From contig NZ_QEII01000278.1 in NCBI RefSeq assembly GCF_003347515.1, positions 1-48,190 of the forward strand: a stretch of DNA of 48,190 bases, in the 5' to 3' direction. A program made the position numbers and the translations under genes. This document shows positions 25,747-34,944 of the stretch, in pieces (positions within the stretch are counted from its first letter, which is position 1; every line of letters begins with the position of its first letter). The notes below the pieces were generated by a model, which was not told where the DNA came from, searched no databases, and saw only the letters and a program-made list of their open reading frames with translations. The DNA is from Rhodoferax ferrireducens. GTDB taxonomy: Bacteria; Pseudomonadota; Gammaproteobacteria; Burkholderiales; Burkholderiaceae_C.

Positions 25747-28176
25747 TCAGGCGGGCGCCACGCCTGCACTTGGCTCGGTATGCCGCACGTGCGTATCAGC
25801 AACAGGCATGCGAATCAGGAAATGCGCCAGCGCCGGCAGCAGCACCAAGGCGCCCACCATGTTCCAGACAAACATGAAGGCCAGCAAGATGCCCATGTCG
25901 GCCTGGAACTTGATCGGCGAGAACACCCAGGTGCCGACGGCCAGCGCCAGCGTGATGCCGGTGAGCATCACCACGCGCCCGGTGAACTGCAAAGCGTGGT
26001 GGTAGGCGTCCGACAAACTGGCCCCCTCGCGCATGCGGGCCAGGGTGATGCTCAGCACATACAGCGCATAGTCCACGCCAATACCCACGCCCAGCGCAAT
26101 CACCGGCAAGGTGGCCACTTTCACACCCATGCCCAGCCACACCATCAGCGCCTCGCACAGGATGGAGGTCAGCACCAGCGGCAGCACCGCCACCACCACC
26201 GCGCGCCACGAGCGGAAGGTGATCCAGCACAGAATCACCACGGAGGCGTAGACCCACAGCAGCATCTCGTGCATGGCCTTGCCCACCACGATGTTGGTGG
26301 CGGCGGCAATGCCGGCGCTGCCGGCGGCCAGCTTGAAGCTGATCTCGGGCGTGTTGTTGGCGGCGGCAAAGCGCTCCACCTCGGCCACCACCCGCGACAG
26401 GGTCTCGGCCTTGTGGTCCTTCAGGTACACGTACAGCGCCAGGAAGGAACAGTTCTGGTTGAACAGCTCGCGCGGCGCGCGGGTCTGCACGCCGCCCAGT
26501 GCGCCGTCGTTGGGCAGCAACTCAAACCATTTGAAATTGCCTTCGTTGTAGCCCACCATCGCCAGCTTGGACAGCCCCGCCATGGAGTTGGTGGACTCCA
26601 CGCCGGGCAGTTGCTCCAGCTTCCAGGCCAGGGTGTCGAGCTTGGCCAGCGTGGCGTAGCGCGTGCACTGGTCGACCGGCGTTGTCACCATCACGGTCAG
26701 GATGTCGGCGCTGGCGGCGTAATGGGCGATCTGGTAGGCGTTGTCGCGGTTGTAGCGCGAATCGGGGCGCAGCTCGGAGGCGCCGGGGTCGAGGTCGCCG
26801 ATCTTCAAATTCAGGCTGACGGCATAACCCCCCGCCGCCATCAAGGCCGCCACGACTACGGCTGCGGTGGCCCAGCGCTTTTGCGTGAAGTGGTCCAGCA
26901 AGGCCCACAGCCAGGGCCGCTTGGCACCTTCAAACGCGACTTCATCGCGCAGGCTGCGCGCCGCCGCCGAGGGCGCCACACCGGTATAGGACAGCAGGAT
27001 GGGCAGCAACACCAGGTTGGTGAAAATCAGCACCGCCACGCCGATGCTGGCGATCAGGGCCAGGTCCTGGATCACCTTGATCTGGATGATGACCAGCACC
27101 GCGAAACCCACGGCGTCGCACAGCAGCGCGGTCAGGCCGGCCATGAACAGGCGGCGGAAGGTGTAGCGCGCCGCCACCACGCGGTGCGTGCCGCGCCCGA
27201 TGTCTTGCATGATGCCGTTCATCTTCTGCGCGCCGTGGCTCATGCCGATGGCAAATACCAGAAACGGCACCAACACCGAATACGGGTCCAGCTCATAGCC
27301 CAGCAGAGCCAGCAGGCCGAACTGCCAGACTACCGCCACCAGCGAACACGCCACCACCAGTGCCGTGCTGCGCTTGCAGCGGGTGTAGCCATACAGCACC
27401 ACGGTGGTGATCGCCAGGGCCAACAGGAAGAACAACAAAACTTGTTGCAGACCCTCGATCAAGTCGCCCACCACCTTGGCAAACCCGGTCACGCGAATCT
27501 GCAGTGCATCGCTGTCGTATCTGGCGCGCAGCGCTTCGATCTGGCGCGATAAATCGCCGTAGTCCAGCGCCTGGCCGGTCTCGGGGTTGCGGTCCAGCAA
27601 GGGGACGAACACGATGCTGGACTTGAAGTCGCCCGCCACGAGTTGGCCGATCTCGCCCGAGCGCTCCACGTTGGCGCGCAGTTCGGCCAGGCTGGCAGAG
27701 GAGCCGTCGTAGCTGTCGGGGATCACCGGTCCGCCGTCCAGTCCTTCTTCCGTCACCGCCACCCAGCGTGTGCTCGGGGTCCACAGTGACTTCATGAACG
27801 GCCGGTCCACGCCGGGCAGCAGGAAGATTTCGTCGTTGATTTTCTGCAGCGCGTCCAGGTAGTTCTTGTCGTAAATCGTGCCCTGTTTGGCCTGCACCAC
27901 CAGGCGCAGCGCATTGCCCTGGCCGGCCAGATCGCCCTTGTGCGCGAGGTAGTTGACGATGTAGGGATGCGAGGTCGGGATGGTCTTCTCGAAGCTGGCG
28001 TTCAGTTGCAGCTTGCTGCCGAACCAGCCCAGCACCAGGGTCAGCAGCAGGCAGATCGCCATGACCCAGGGACGGTGGTTGAAAAAAGCGCGCTCCACCC
28101 AGTTGCCCGAGCGCGTGTCGAAGTCTTCCAGCCGCGCGATGACGGGCTGGGTATTGGAGAAGGAATCGGCGTGCAT
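25747..28176 (-). CDS. RND-superfamily (MMPL-type) transporter
   Basis: An 809-aa inner-membrane protein with the two-fold RND plan: TM1 at about 37-54, a large periplasmic loop, then a bundle of five helices, repeated in the second half. Helix 4-like segments include LVPFLVFAIGMSHGAQKM and VIALGVGIGVDYALYVLSI. It is of the HAE3/MMPL type, which moves lipid-like molecules, not the AcrB drug-efflux type. It follows the YCF48, DUF1329 and DUF1302 genes, a set repeatedly found next to catabolic genes for hydrophobic compounds. A role in substrate trafficking across the envelope is inference. Confidence 0.86.
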   Translation of the reverse strand: MHADSFSNTQPVIARLEDFDTRSGNWVERAFFNHRPWVMAICLLLTLVLGWFGSKLQLNASFEKTIPTSHPYIVNYLAHKGDLAGQGNALRLVVQAKQGTIYDKNYLDALQKINDEIFLLPGVDRPFMKSLWTPSTRWVAVTEEGLDGGPVIPDSYDGSSASLAELRANVERSGEIGQLVAGDFKSSIVFVPLLDRNPETGQALDYGDLSRQIEALRARYDSDALQIRVTGFAKVVGDLIEGLQQVLLFFLLALAITTVVLYGYTRCKRSTALVVACSLVAVVWQFGLLALLGYELDPYSVLVPFLVFAIGMSHGAQKMNGIMQDIGRGTHRVVAARYTFRRLFMAGLTALLCDAVGFAVLVIIQIKVIQDLALIASIGVAVLIFTNLVLLPILLSYTGVAPSAAARSLRDEVAFEGAKRPWLWALLDHFTQKRWATAAVVVAALMAAGGYAVSLNLKIGDLDPGASELRPDSRYNRDNAYQIAHYAASADILTVMVTTPVDQCTRYATLAKLDTLAWKLEQLPGVESTNSMAGLSKLAMVGYNEGNFKWFELLPNDGALGGVQTRAPRELFNQNCSFLALYVYLKDHKAETLSRVVAEVERFAAANNTPEISFKLAAGSAGIAAATNIVVGKAMHEMLLWVYASVVILCWITFRSWRAVVVAVLPLVLTSILCEALMVWLGMGVKVATLPVIALGVGIGVDYALYVLSITLARMREGASLSDAYHHALQFTGRVVMLTGITLALAVGTWVFSPIKFQADMGILLAFMFVWNMVGALVLLPALAHFLIRMPVADTHVRHTEPSAGVAPA

Positions 28177-28184
28177 AAATTTTT

Positions 28185-29264
28185 TCAGTTAACAGACGGT
28201 GCGGACAAGCGCCGCATCCCACGCAGGCTGGCCAACACCAGGCTGCCATCGACCGCGATGGCGACACCGGACACCGGAAGCGGCTCGCGCGCTGGCGTGC
28301 GCTTGAGCGCGGGCCCTTCGTCGCGCCCCAGCAACACGTCACCCGCCTGGCTCAGCAGCACAAAGCCGCCTTTCGGCAAAGCCGTGCCCGCGCCGACGGT
28401 CATGGGTACGCCGGTGTCGAGCTTCTCCCACTGCGTGCCCGCGTCCAGGGAGCGGTAGGCCGAGCCGCGCAGACCGTAGGCCACCCAGACATCGCCTGCG
28501 GTGTGCAGCAAGCCAAAGAAGCTGCCTTTGTAGGGCGAGGTCAGCGCGCTGAAGCTGAGCCCGCCATCGGTGGAGCGCAGCAGCAAACCTTGCTCACCCG
28601 CGATCAGCAGCGTCTGGCCGTGGGCGCGCAGGCCGTACAGGTGCAGGGATTTGGGATTGGGCAAACGCGGCGCCACGCTCGCCCAGGTTTTGCCGCCGTC
28701 GAGGGTGGCGAATATCAGGCCGTAGGCGCCGACGGCAAAGCCGCGTTGGGCATCGATGAATTCCAGGTCGAAAAACGGTTTGTCCGCGCCTTCCTCGACC
28801 CAGCGCTGGGCATTGGCGATCGCCTTGTCATCGCCCGTGGCCTGCGCCGCCTGCAGCATCAGCGCCGCGGCCTGGAGGCCGTCGAGCTGCTTGTGCCAGC
28901 TGGCGCCAGCGTCATCGCTGCGCAGGATCACGCCCAGATGGCCGGCCGCCCAACCGGTTTTGTCATTGGCAAAGCGCACGCAAGTGAGCGTGGCTTGCAC
29001 CGGCACCGGGGCTTGTTTCCAGCTCACGCCATGGTCGTCCGACAGCAGCACGGTGCCGCGTTCGCCGACCGCCACCAGGCGCTGGCCCGCGCGGGTCACG
29101 GCCAGCGTGGCCGCGCCCAGGGCCTTGGGGCTCAGGAGGGCCGCCGCGGACAGCACCGCAGGCGCACTGGCCGCCCCGGCGGGGAGCGCCGCCGCGGCGG
29201 CCCAGCCCGCGAGCGCCCCCAGGACCGCGCGCCGCGCCATGCCAGGGTGTGCGGATCTGCTCAT
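28185..29264 (-). CDS. YCF48-related beta-propeller protein
   Basis: A 359-aa exported protein. An N-terminal twin-Arg-containing signal (ARRAVLGALAGWAAAAALPAGAASA) precedes repeated blades of the type GxxGxILRSDDAGASWxK, GAYGLIFATLDGGKTWAS and GEQGLLLRSTDGGLSF, which mark the YCF48/photosynthesis stability factor-like propeller. The start overlaps the DUF1329 stop by one base (TGATG); Met9 is an alternative. It is likely a periplasmic scaffold for the RND/DUF1302/DUF1329 set. Confidence 0.82.
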   Translation of the reverse strand: MSRSAHPGMARRAVLGALAGWAAAAALPAGAASAPAVLSAAALLSPKALGAATLAVTRAGQRLVAVGERGTVLLSDDHGVSWKQAPVPVQATLTCVRFANDKTGWAAGHLGVILRSDDAGASWHKQLDGLQAAALMLQAAQATGDDKAIANAQRWVEEGADKPFFDLEFIDAQRGFAVGAYGLIFATLDGGKTWASVAPRLPNPKSLHLYGLRAHGQTLLIAGEQGLLLRSTDGGLSFSALTSPYKGSFFGLLHTAGDVWVAYGLRGSAYRSLDAGTQWEKLDTGVPMTVGAGTALPKGGFVLLSQAGDVLLGRDEGPALKRTPAREPLPVSGVAIAVDGSLVLASLRGMRRLSAPSVN

Positions 29265-30622
29265 CAGCGTGCGCCTTCGCTGGACAGCGATTCCGGGCTG
29301 AAGAAGCTGCGCGGAATCGGCGGCACGATTTCATACTGCTTGGGCATTTCGTTGGAAGCCATGTTCAGGTAGTAAGAACCGTTTTGCATGTCGTAGCCGC
29401 CCCACAACACAAAATTCGAGACGGCAGGAACGTCTGGCATGGTCAGCATCAAAGCGTAGTTGGTGCGCCAGAGTTGGCCCTTGGCGTCCCAGCCGTCAAA
29501 CAGCGCGATTTGCCAGGAATCCTCGTCGATGTAGTACTTGCGCTTGGGCACCACATGGCGCTTGCCGGCCGCCAGCGTGGCTTCCACTTCCCACACGCGG
29601 TGCAGTTCCCAGCGCACCTGCGCGGGGTTCAGCGTGTTGGGCGTCACCAGGTCTTCCACCTTGGCCGAGGCGGCCCGGTTGTTGTTGTAGGGGATGTACA
29701 TCTCCTTCTTGCCCACCAGCTTCAACTCGTGCTTGTCGATCGGGCCAAACAGGGTGAAGGCTTCATCGAACAGACCGATGCCGGAGGTCACCGAGTCCGG
29801 TGTGTCGTAGGCCACCGAAGGCGCCTTGCGCACACGGCGCTGGCCCACCAGGTACTGCCACAGGCCGCGCGGTGCGGCGTCGGACACACCGTCCAGCGCC
29901 AGAATCGCTTCACCGGCCTTGGAGCCCGGCGCGTTGGCGACGAACTTGCCGAACGAGTAGTAACCATCAAACTTCTCCAGGCTGCCGTCCTTGGCATAAA
30001 AAGCCTGGTGCAGGGTCTGCGTGCCACCCGAGGCCATGGCGCGGCGGCCGTCTGCCGTCACGACCCAGACCCGCATTGGCAGGGTGACGTTGCCGCCACG
30101 CCAGGCCGTGCGCTGGTTCCAGATGGCTTCATAGCCATCCTTGGGGATCGGGAAGGGCACGCCGCCAAAAGCGCCTTCCATGCCGAAGCCGCCTTCGACA
30201 GTCTTGGCGCGGGTGGCATTTTTAAAGGTGTTGTCGTACACCGACTGAGGGGCAGCCGACGTGCGGTGCGTGGGGTAGACATCGATGCGGAAGTCGGGGT
30301 ACTTCTTCATCAGCGCCTGCACGCCGTCGCTCAGCTTGTCGGCGTGCTGCGCCATGTTCTTGGCGTTGATGGACAGGGTGGGTTTTTCGGTCGGGTACAG
30401 GTCGGGGCGCGCATCGCCGGTCTTGTAGCCGGGCGTGGCCTTGCTCAGGCCGCCGTCCCAGGCGGGAATGGTGCCGGCCTTGTTGCCGGCCTTTTCCGCG
30501 CCGAGCGGGGTCAGGCTCGACTTGAGCTGGGCGGCTTCATCGGCGCTCACGGCGGCCTGGGCGGATACAAAGGCCGTCAGCAACGCGGCTGCGAGCAAGG
30601 TGTGTTGGGCGTTCTTCATCAT
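29264..30622 (-). CDS. DUF1329 outer-membrane-associated protein
   Basis: A 452-aa secreted protein with a signal peptide (about 1-24, LLTAFVSAQA) and the DUF1329 body: AWDGG near the N-terminus, several Trp/Tyr-rich blocks, YNNNRAASAKVEDL, and WEVEATLAAGKRHVVPKRKYYIDEDSWQIAL toward the end. DUF1329 proteins have a LolB/LppX-like fold suited to lipid-like ligands. Double Met start (ATGATG). It is paired, as usual, with DUF1302. Confidence 0.84.
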   Translation of the reverse strand: MMKNAQHTLLAAALLTAFVSAQAAVSADEAAQLKSSLTPLGAEKAGNKAGTIPAWDGGLSKATPGYKTGDARPDLYPTEKPTLSINAKNMAQHADKLSDGVQALMKKYPDFRIDVYPTHRTSAAPQSVYDNTFKNATRAKTVEGGFGMEGAFGGVPFPIPKDGYEAIWNQRTAWRGGNVTLPMRVWVVTADGRRAMASGGTQTLHQAFYAKDGSLEKFDGYYSFGKFVANAPGSKAGEAILALDGVSDAAPRGLWQYLVGQRRVRKAPSVAYDTPDSVTSGIGLFDEAFTLFGPIDKHELKLVGKKEMYIPYNNNRAASAKVEDLVTPNTLNPAQVRWELHRVWEVEATLAAGKRHVVPKRKYYIDEDSWQIALFDGWDAKGQLWRTNYALMLTMPDVPAVSNFVLWGGYDMQNGSYYLNMASNEMPKQYEIVPPIPRSFFSPESLSSEGAR

Positions 30623-30644
30623 GGTGTGTGCCTCGGTGGATTTT

Positions 30645-32321
30645 TTAGAAGGTGCGGGAAACATTGAAGGACAGGTAGTTGCGGTCGGCATTGGTCTGGC
30701 CGAACGACAGCATGCGGGTGGGCGTGCTGGGGTCGGTGATGGTGAAGGTGTTCTCCTCGCCAAAGAAGCTCGTGTAGCTCAGGCCCACATTCCATTCGCG
30801 GTACTTGCCCTTGATGCCGATGCTCAGGTCGCCCGCATTGCTGGCGCCACCGGCGAAGTTGAAGATGGCCGAGGAGCGTCCGCCAAAGTTGTAGCCCAAG
30901 CCGATCGGAATCGACAGGTCCAGACCCGGTAGCACCTGGAAGTACTGCGGCTCGAAGATCATGCGAAAGGCCGCTGCGTCGCGCGTGGTATTCGGGTCCA
31001 GCCCGCCGAAGCCCACCGCGCTGGGGTTCTTGCTGACGCTCAGGGTGCGGTTCCAGGCCAGCTCGGCCACGATGGCGCCGCCGTCCCACAGGCCGGACTT
31101 GTTGAGCACATAGATGCCCGACAGGTTCAGATGCGCCGTGCGGCCGATGGCATAGCAGGGGTTGCTCACCGAGCCGCTGCAGTCGGGTGCGGGCATGAAG
31201 GGCGCGCCGGCCAGCACGGCCGGGTCGCTGGCCAGCGGGGCGTCGTCACGTACCGAGCCTTCCAATGCCCAGTTCAGTTGCCCGATGGACGAGGTGACGC
31301 TGGCGCCAAAGGTCTTGATGCCCTCGGCATAGACCTTGTGCATGTTGCCATTGATCAGGTCGAACACCGGCACCGCCGGCGTCTTGTCGTGGTAGCGCGC
31401 CGCGTACAGGCCGTATTCGAAGGCGCTGCCGGCCGGCGACCAGCGCAACTGCGCGCCGAACTGGCCGCTGTCGCCGGGCTTCTGGTCCTTGCTGTCGTCG
31501 GCGGGCACAGGCGGCCCGCCCAGGTAGAGGCGGCCTCCGCCAATGTAGTCCTGGTTGGAGAAATAGCTGCCGACTCCGGCGATCTTGCTGGGCCGCCATT
31601 TGAGCTGGTAGTAGCCGCCCAGCGTCACACCCTCGGCCACCTGCAGCGAACCGGAAATTTGCTCCACCGGCAGCAGCACTTCCTTGAACTGCCAGTTCGG
31701 CACCGAGACGATCTTGGCGATGTCCACCGGCCCCTGGGCATTCGCAATGCCGTTCTGGCCGAAGAACAGGCTCTCGCCGTATTGCAGCGCGTGCTTGCCG
31801 ACGCGGATGGAGGCGGGCATGCTGCCCAAGGTCCCCTTGCCGTAGACGAAGGCATCGAGGAACTCATTGCCACGACCATGTTGATCCACCGTCGCTGGAA
31901 GGAACTGGTTGGCCGCCTGGCCGGCAAAGTTGCTCACGCCCATCGTGCCGTCGTTGGCGTTGGTGCCCATGTAGGCCGAGTCGTACCAGGCGGCATGGCT
32001 GATGCGCAAGCCCCAGTTGCCGTGGCTGAAGTCGAACTCCGTCAGCAGGTCGACGCGATTGGAGACCACGCCTTTCTTGAAGTTGAGGTCGCCGTCGTTC
32101 TCATTGGTCACGCCGCCATCGCCGCGTGCGGCGGGCGAGGTGAGCAGGGCCGAAGGATCTTTCAGCCGGTAGGCCGTGCTGTATTTGGGCGTGAAGTCGA
32201 GCCGGATTTTGGTGTCCGGGTCAGGGGTTTCGATTTCGAAGGCGTGGGCTGGCAGTGCGCAGAGCAAACTGCTCGCCAGCGCCAAGGCACTGAGTTTGAA
32301 GGGGTTGAATGTCTTGTCCAT
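30645..32321 (-). CDS. DUF1302 outer-membrane protein
   Basis: A 558-aa protein with a signal peptide (about 1-31, LALASSLLCALPAHA) followed by a long beta-rich body with alternating hydrophobic residues and a C-terminal aromatic (SFNVSRTF), the signature of an outer-membrane beta-barrel. DUF1302 family assignment comes from the DTKIRLDFTPKYSTAYRLKD start and from its DUF1329 partner. A GAGGAG site precedes the ATG. The long upstream frame extension is not used. It probably takes up the hydrophobic substrate. Confidence 0.83.
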   Translation of the reverse strand: MDKTFNPFKLSALALASSLLCALPAHAFEIETPDPDTKIRLDFTPKYSTAYRLKDPSALLTSPAARGDGGVTNENDGDLNFKKGVVSNRVDLLTEFDFSHGNWGLRISHAAWYDSAYMGTNANDGTMGVSNFAGQAANQFLPATVDQHGRGNEFLDAFVYGKGTLGSMPASIRVGKHALQYGESLFFGQNGIANAQGPVDIAKIVSVPNWQFKEVLLPVEQISGSLQVAEGVTLGGYYQLKWRPSKIAGVGSYFSNQDYIGGGRLYLGGPPVPADDSKDQKPGDSGQFGAQLRWSPAGSAFEYGLYAARYHDKTPAVPVFDLINGNMHKVYAEGIKTFGASVTSSIGQLNWALEGSVRDDAPLASDPAVLAGAPFMPAPDCSGSVSNPCYAIGRTAHLNLSGIYVLNKSGLWDGGAIVAELAWNRTLSVSKNPSAVGFGGLDPNTTRDAAAFRMIFEPQYFQVLPGLDLSIPIGLGYNFGGRSSAIFNFAGGASNAGDLSIGIKGKYREWNVGLSYTSFFGEENTFTITDPSTPTRMLSFGQTNADRNYLSFNVSRTF

Positions 32322-32392
32322 GAAATGTCTCCTCGTTATGTGTTTTGTTGCCGTGAACTTCGGGTGGGCGCCAGCTGTTCGCCCGTCATGCG

Positions 32393-33160
32393 CTAGAGGT
32401 AGGTCGAGGCCAGGCCACCATCGACCGGGATGTTGACGCCGCTGACCCAGCGCGCGGCGTCGCTGCACAGCCAGGCGACCACGGGCGCGATCTCGTCGGC
32501 AAAGCCGGGGCGCAGCATGCGGTGCGCGTCGGCCTGGATGCGTTCCTGACCCAGCATGGTGACGAAGTCGCCCAGGATCGGCGTGAACACCGGACCCGGC
32601 GCCACGCAGTTCATGCGCACCCCTTTGCCCATGAACCATTCCTGCGACTGGGTGGCGTTCCAGACAATCAAGGCTTCCTTGAAATACTGGTAGCAGGTGG
32701 CTTGCGGCACGGGGTGATCGCGCAGCCAGTGGGCGCCGTCTTCAAAGCTTTGGGTCGCCGCCAGTTCCTTGTGCGCGTCCAGGCGCAGCGGCCATTCCGC
32801 GCCCAGGATGGAGGCCACGTTGACGATGCTGCTTGACCGCGGCATGCGCGCCAGCACCCGTTCGGTCAGGTGGCGCAGGCCGAGGTAGTTCACCCGGGCC
32901 ACTAGCTCGCCATCGGCCGTGCCGGGAACACCGGCGATATTGCACAGCGCGTCAATACGCTGGGGAAGTTGGGCCACGGCGGTGTCGATGGCGGCGGGCG
33001 TGCCGAGATCCGCCTTGACAAAGTCGTCCAGGGTCACAACCGGATCGTTGCGGTCCATGCCGATGACCTTGGCGCCGTGGAAGCGGGCCAGCCGGGCAAC
33101 CTCGGCCCCAATGCCGGACGAAGTGCCTGTGATGACGATGGTTTTTCCATGCAGATTCAT
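32393..33160 (-). CDS. SDR aryl-alcohol dehydrogenase, coniferyl-alcohol dehydrogenase (CalA)-like
   Basis: A 255-aa short-chain dehydrogenase. The cofactor motif is TGTSSGIG (11-18), and the acidic Asp36 at the end of beta-2 favours NAD. Catalytic Ser117 and Tyr157/Lys161 (YQYFK) are separated by an insertion of about 27 residues compared with ordinary SDRs, as in 3-alpha-hydroxysteroid dehydrogenase/carbonyl reductase and CalA. DALCNIAGVPGT, VNYLGLRHLTE and KEALIVWNA match CalA-type enzymes that oxidise coniferyl alcohol to the aldehyde. An AAGGAG site precedes the ATG. The aldehyde dehydrogenase directly upstream would take the product. Confidence 0.84.
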   Translation of the reverse strand: MNLHGKTIVITGTSSGIGAEVARLARFHGAKVIGMDRNDPVVTLDDFVKADLGTPAAIDTAVAQLPQRIDALCNIAGVPGTADGELVARVNYLGLRHLTERVLARMPRSSSIVNVASILGAEWPLRLDAHKELAATQSFEDGAHWLRDHPVPQATCYQYFKEALIVWNATQSQEWFMGKGVRMNCVAPGPVFTPILGDFVTMLGQERIQADAHRMLRPGFADEIAPVVAWLCSDAARWVSGVNIPVDGGLASTYL

Positions 33161-33231
33161 GGTCTGTCTCCTTGACGTGATGAAGTGAGAGAAGCGAAAA
33201 AAACGGGAGAGAAAGCGAAGTTCGAAACGGC

Positions 33232-34686
33232 TCAGAACGGGTACATGGGTGCCGTGTCCTTGACCGTCATCCATTGCCACTGGGTGTATTCCTCCCAGTC
33301 AGAGGGACCGCCCACGCTGCAGCCATTGCCCGCGATGCCGGGGCCGCCGAAGGGGTTGACGCAGTCGTCGTTCACGGTCTGGTCGTTGATGTGCACCATG
33401 CCGGACTTGAGCTGCTGGCCGATCGCCATGGCCCGGCCAACCGATTTGGAGATCACCGCCGAAGACAGGCTGCCGATGTGGTTGTTGGCCAACTCGATGG
33501 CTTCCTCGTCGCTCTGGTAGGTGATGATGTTGGCCACCGGGCCAAAGGTTTCTTCATCAAACACCCGCATGCCAGGCTTGACGCCGGTGAGCACGGTGGG
33601 CTTGTAGAACAGGCCCTCGAACGTGCCGCCCGCTTGCAGTTTGGCGCCGGCCTTCACGCTGTCTTGCACGATGGCGTGCACACGGTCGCGCTGCTTGGCA
33701 TCGATCAGCGGACCCAGGGCCACCTGGCCGCTGGCGCCGTTGCCCACCGGCAAGTGCGTGGCCTTGGCGATGATGCGCCGGGTCAATTCAGCGGCCATGC
33801 TTTCATGCACCAGGATGCGGTTGGAGGCCATGCAAATCTGGCCTTGGTGGAAGTAAGCCCCCCAGGCTGCGTTGCTCGCGGCCACGTCCAGGTCGGCGTC
33901 GTCCAGAATGATCAGGGAGTTGGTGCCGCCCAGCTCCAGCGACACTTTCTTCAGGTGCCGGCCGGCCAGCTCGCCAATGCGCCGGCCCACCGCGGGCGAG
34001 CCGGTGAAGGCAATCATCGGCACCAGCGGGTCGGTCACCAGCGCCTCGCCGGCTTCGGCGTCGCCGGGCAGGATGTGCAGCAAGTCCTTGGGCAAACCGG
34101 CTTCGGCAAAAATGCGGGCGATCATCAGGCCGCCCGTCACGGGGGTGCGGCTGTCGGGCTTGATCACCACGGCGTTGCCGGCGGCCAGGGCCGGCGCCAC
34201 CGCGCGGATGGTCAGGATCATCGGAAAGTTAAACGGCGAGATCACGCCCACAATGCCGTGCGGCACGCGGCGTGCGAGGCTGGTGCGTCCCGGCACGCTG
34301 GGCAGCACATGGCCTTGCGACTGCAGCGGCATGCTGGCGGCGAGGTTGCAGATCAAGGTCGCTTCGCGGATTTCATGCTGGCCCTTGGGCAGGATGCCAC
34401 CGGTCTCGCGTGCGGCAAACAAGGCGAGCTCGTCAAAGTGCTGCTGGAACAGGGCCGCAGCCCGGCGAAAGATCTCGGCCTTCTCGCGTGGCGGTACCGC
34501 CACCCAGGCCTTTTGGGCGAGTGCCGCGGCGTGCGTGGCGCTGGCCACATCCGCCGCATTGGCAATGCCCACGGTGCACAAGACCTGGCCGGTGGCGGGC
34601 TCGATCACCTCGCGTGTGCCGCCATGCAGTGCCGCTTGCGTTAGCGCGGGAAAATTTAAAAATGCTGTTGCGTCCGATGCACCCAT
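33232..34686 (-). CDS. Aryl-aldehyde dehydrogenase (benzaldehyde dehydrogenase type)
   Basis: A 484-aa NAD(P)-dependent aldehyde dehydrogenase with Asn153 (PFNFP), Glu251 (ELGG), nucleophile Cys285 (GQICMAS) and EETFGPVA. The C-terminal block GGPSDWEEYTQWQWMTVKDTAPMYPF is characteristic of the benzaldehyde/vanillin/AreC-XylC branch. It should convert an aromatic aldehyde to the acid. It is the first gene of the minus-strand array. The ATG at 34686 has an AAAGGA site and lies about 63 bases downstream of a sigma-54-type promoter. Confidence 0.88.
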   Translation of the reverse strand: MGASDATAFLNFPALTQAALHGGTREVIEPATGQVLCTVGIANAADVASATHAAALAQKAWVAVPPREKAEIFRRAAALFQQHFDELALFAARETGGILPKGQHEIREATLICNLAASMPLQSQGHVLPSVPGRTSLARRVPHGIVGVISPFNFPMILTIRAVAPALAAGNAVVIKPDSRTPVTGGLMIARIFAEAGLPKDLLHILPGDAEAGEALVTDPLVPMIAFTGSPAVGRRIGELAGRHLKKVSLELGGTNSLIILDDADLDVAASNAAWGAYFHQGQICMASNRILVHESMAAELTRRIIAKATHLPVGNGASGQVALGPLIDAKQRDRVHAIVQDSVKAGAKLQAGGTFEGLFYKPTVLTGVKPGMRVFDEETFGPVANIITYQSDEEAIELANNHIGSLSSAVISKSVGRAMAIGQQLKSGMVHINDQTVNDDCVNPFGGPGIAGNGCSVGGPSDWEEYTQWQWMTVKDTAPMYPF

Positions 34687-34748
34687 TTGCTGTTGTCCTT
34701 TCGGTGGTTTGATCAATTCGTCACATGTGTGAGGTGTGCTTACGTATC

Positions 34749-34763
34749 GCAATGCGCGTACCA
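34749..34763 (-). promoter_or_regulatory. Sigma-54 (-24/-12) promoter of the catabolic array
   Basis: On the minus strand the sequence TGGTACGCGCATTGC has GG and GC at exactly the required distance (GG-N10-GC) and differs from TGGCACG-N4-TTGC by one base. It points toward the aldehyde dehydrogenase gene, 63 bases before its ATG, and faces a divergently encoded sigma-54 activator. Confidence 0.75.
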
Positions 34764-34822
34764 CCCAGGCCGGCGGAGCGCCGCTGGATGTGGCGCACCG
34801 AGCACTTCGCCATTGGGGAAAT

Positions 34823-34904
34823 TAGGGACATACCCTAGGTCGAATTGCTGCAATGCAATATTCAAAATCAACGCCCAATTTTTTATCTACAGATTAAAAA
34901 TCTG
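34823..34904. promoter_or_regulatory. Short dyads in the divergent regulatory gap
   Basis: Three small inverted repeats lie between the sigma-54 promoter and the activator gene: TAGGG-N5-CCCTA (34823-34837), ATTGC-T-GCAAT (34844-34854) and CAGATT-AAA-AATCTG (34890-34904). The surrounding AT-rich stretch could allow DNA bending (IHF-like). Individually they are weak signals. Confidence 0.35.
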
Positions 34905-34920
34905 CACTACATTTGCGACG

Positions 34921-34940
34921 TTGATCAATTTCTTGAGCAA
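34921..34940. promoter_or_regulatory. Upstream activating sequence, TTGATCAA-N4-TTGAGCAA
   Basis: An imperfect palindrome of two 8-base arms matches the TTGATCAA-type inverted repeats bound by XylR/DmpR activators. It is about 160-170 bp upstream of the sigma-54 promoter, a usual distance, and ends 4 bases before the start of the activator gene, so binding should also repress that gene. A single TTGATCAA half also occurs at 34709-34716 in the leader of the array. Confidence 0.65.
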
Positions 34941-34944
34941 ATTT

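Noticed and set aside
25780..27552. 590-codon plus-strand frame
   Set aside because: Antisense to the RND transporter, extremely rich in His, Gln and Arg, without any recognisable motif.
29249..30667. 472-codon plus-strand frame
   Set aside because: Antisense shadow of DUF1329, no ribosome site and no motif.
33274..34644. 456-codon plus-strand frame
   Set aside because: Antisense shadow of the aldehyde dehydrogenase, whose catalytic residues are intact.
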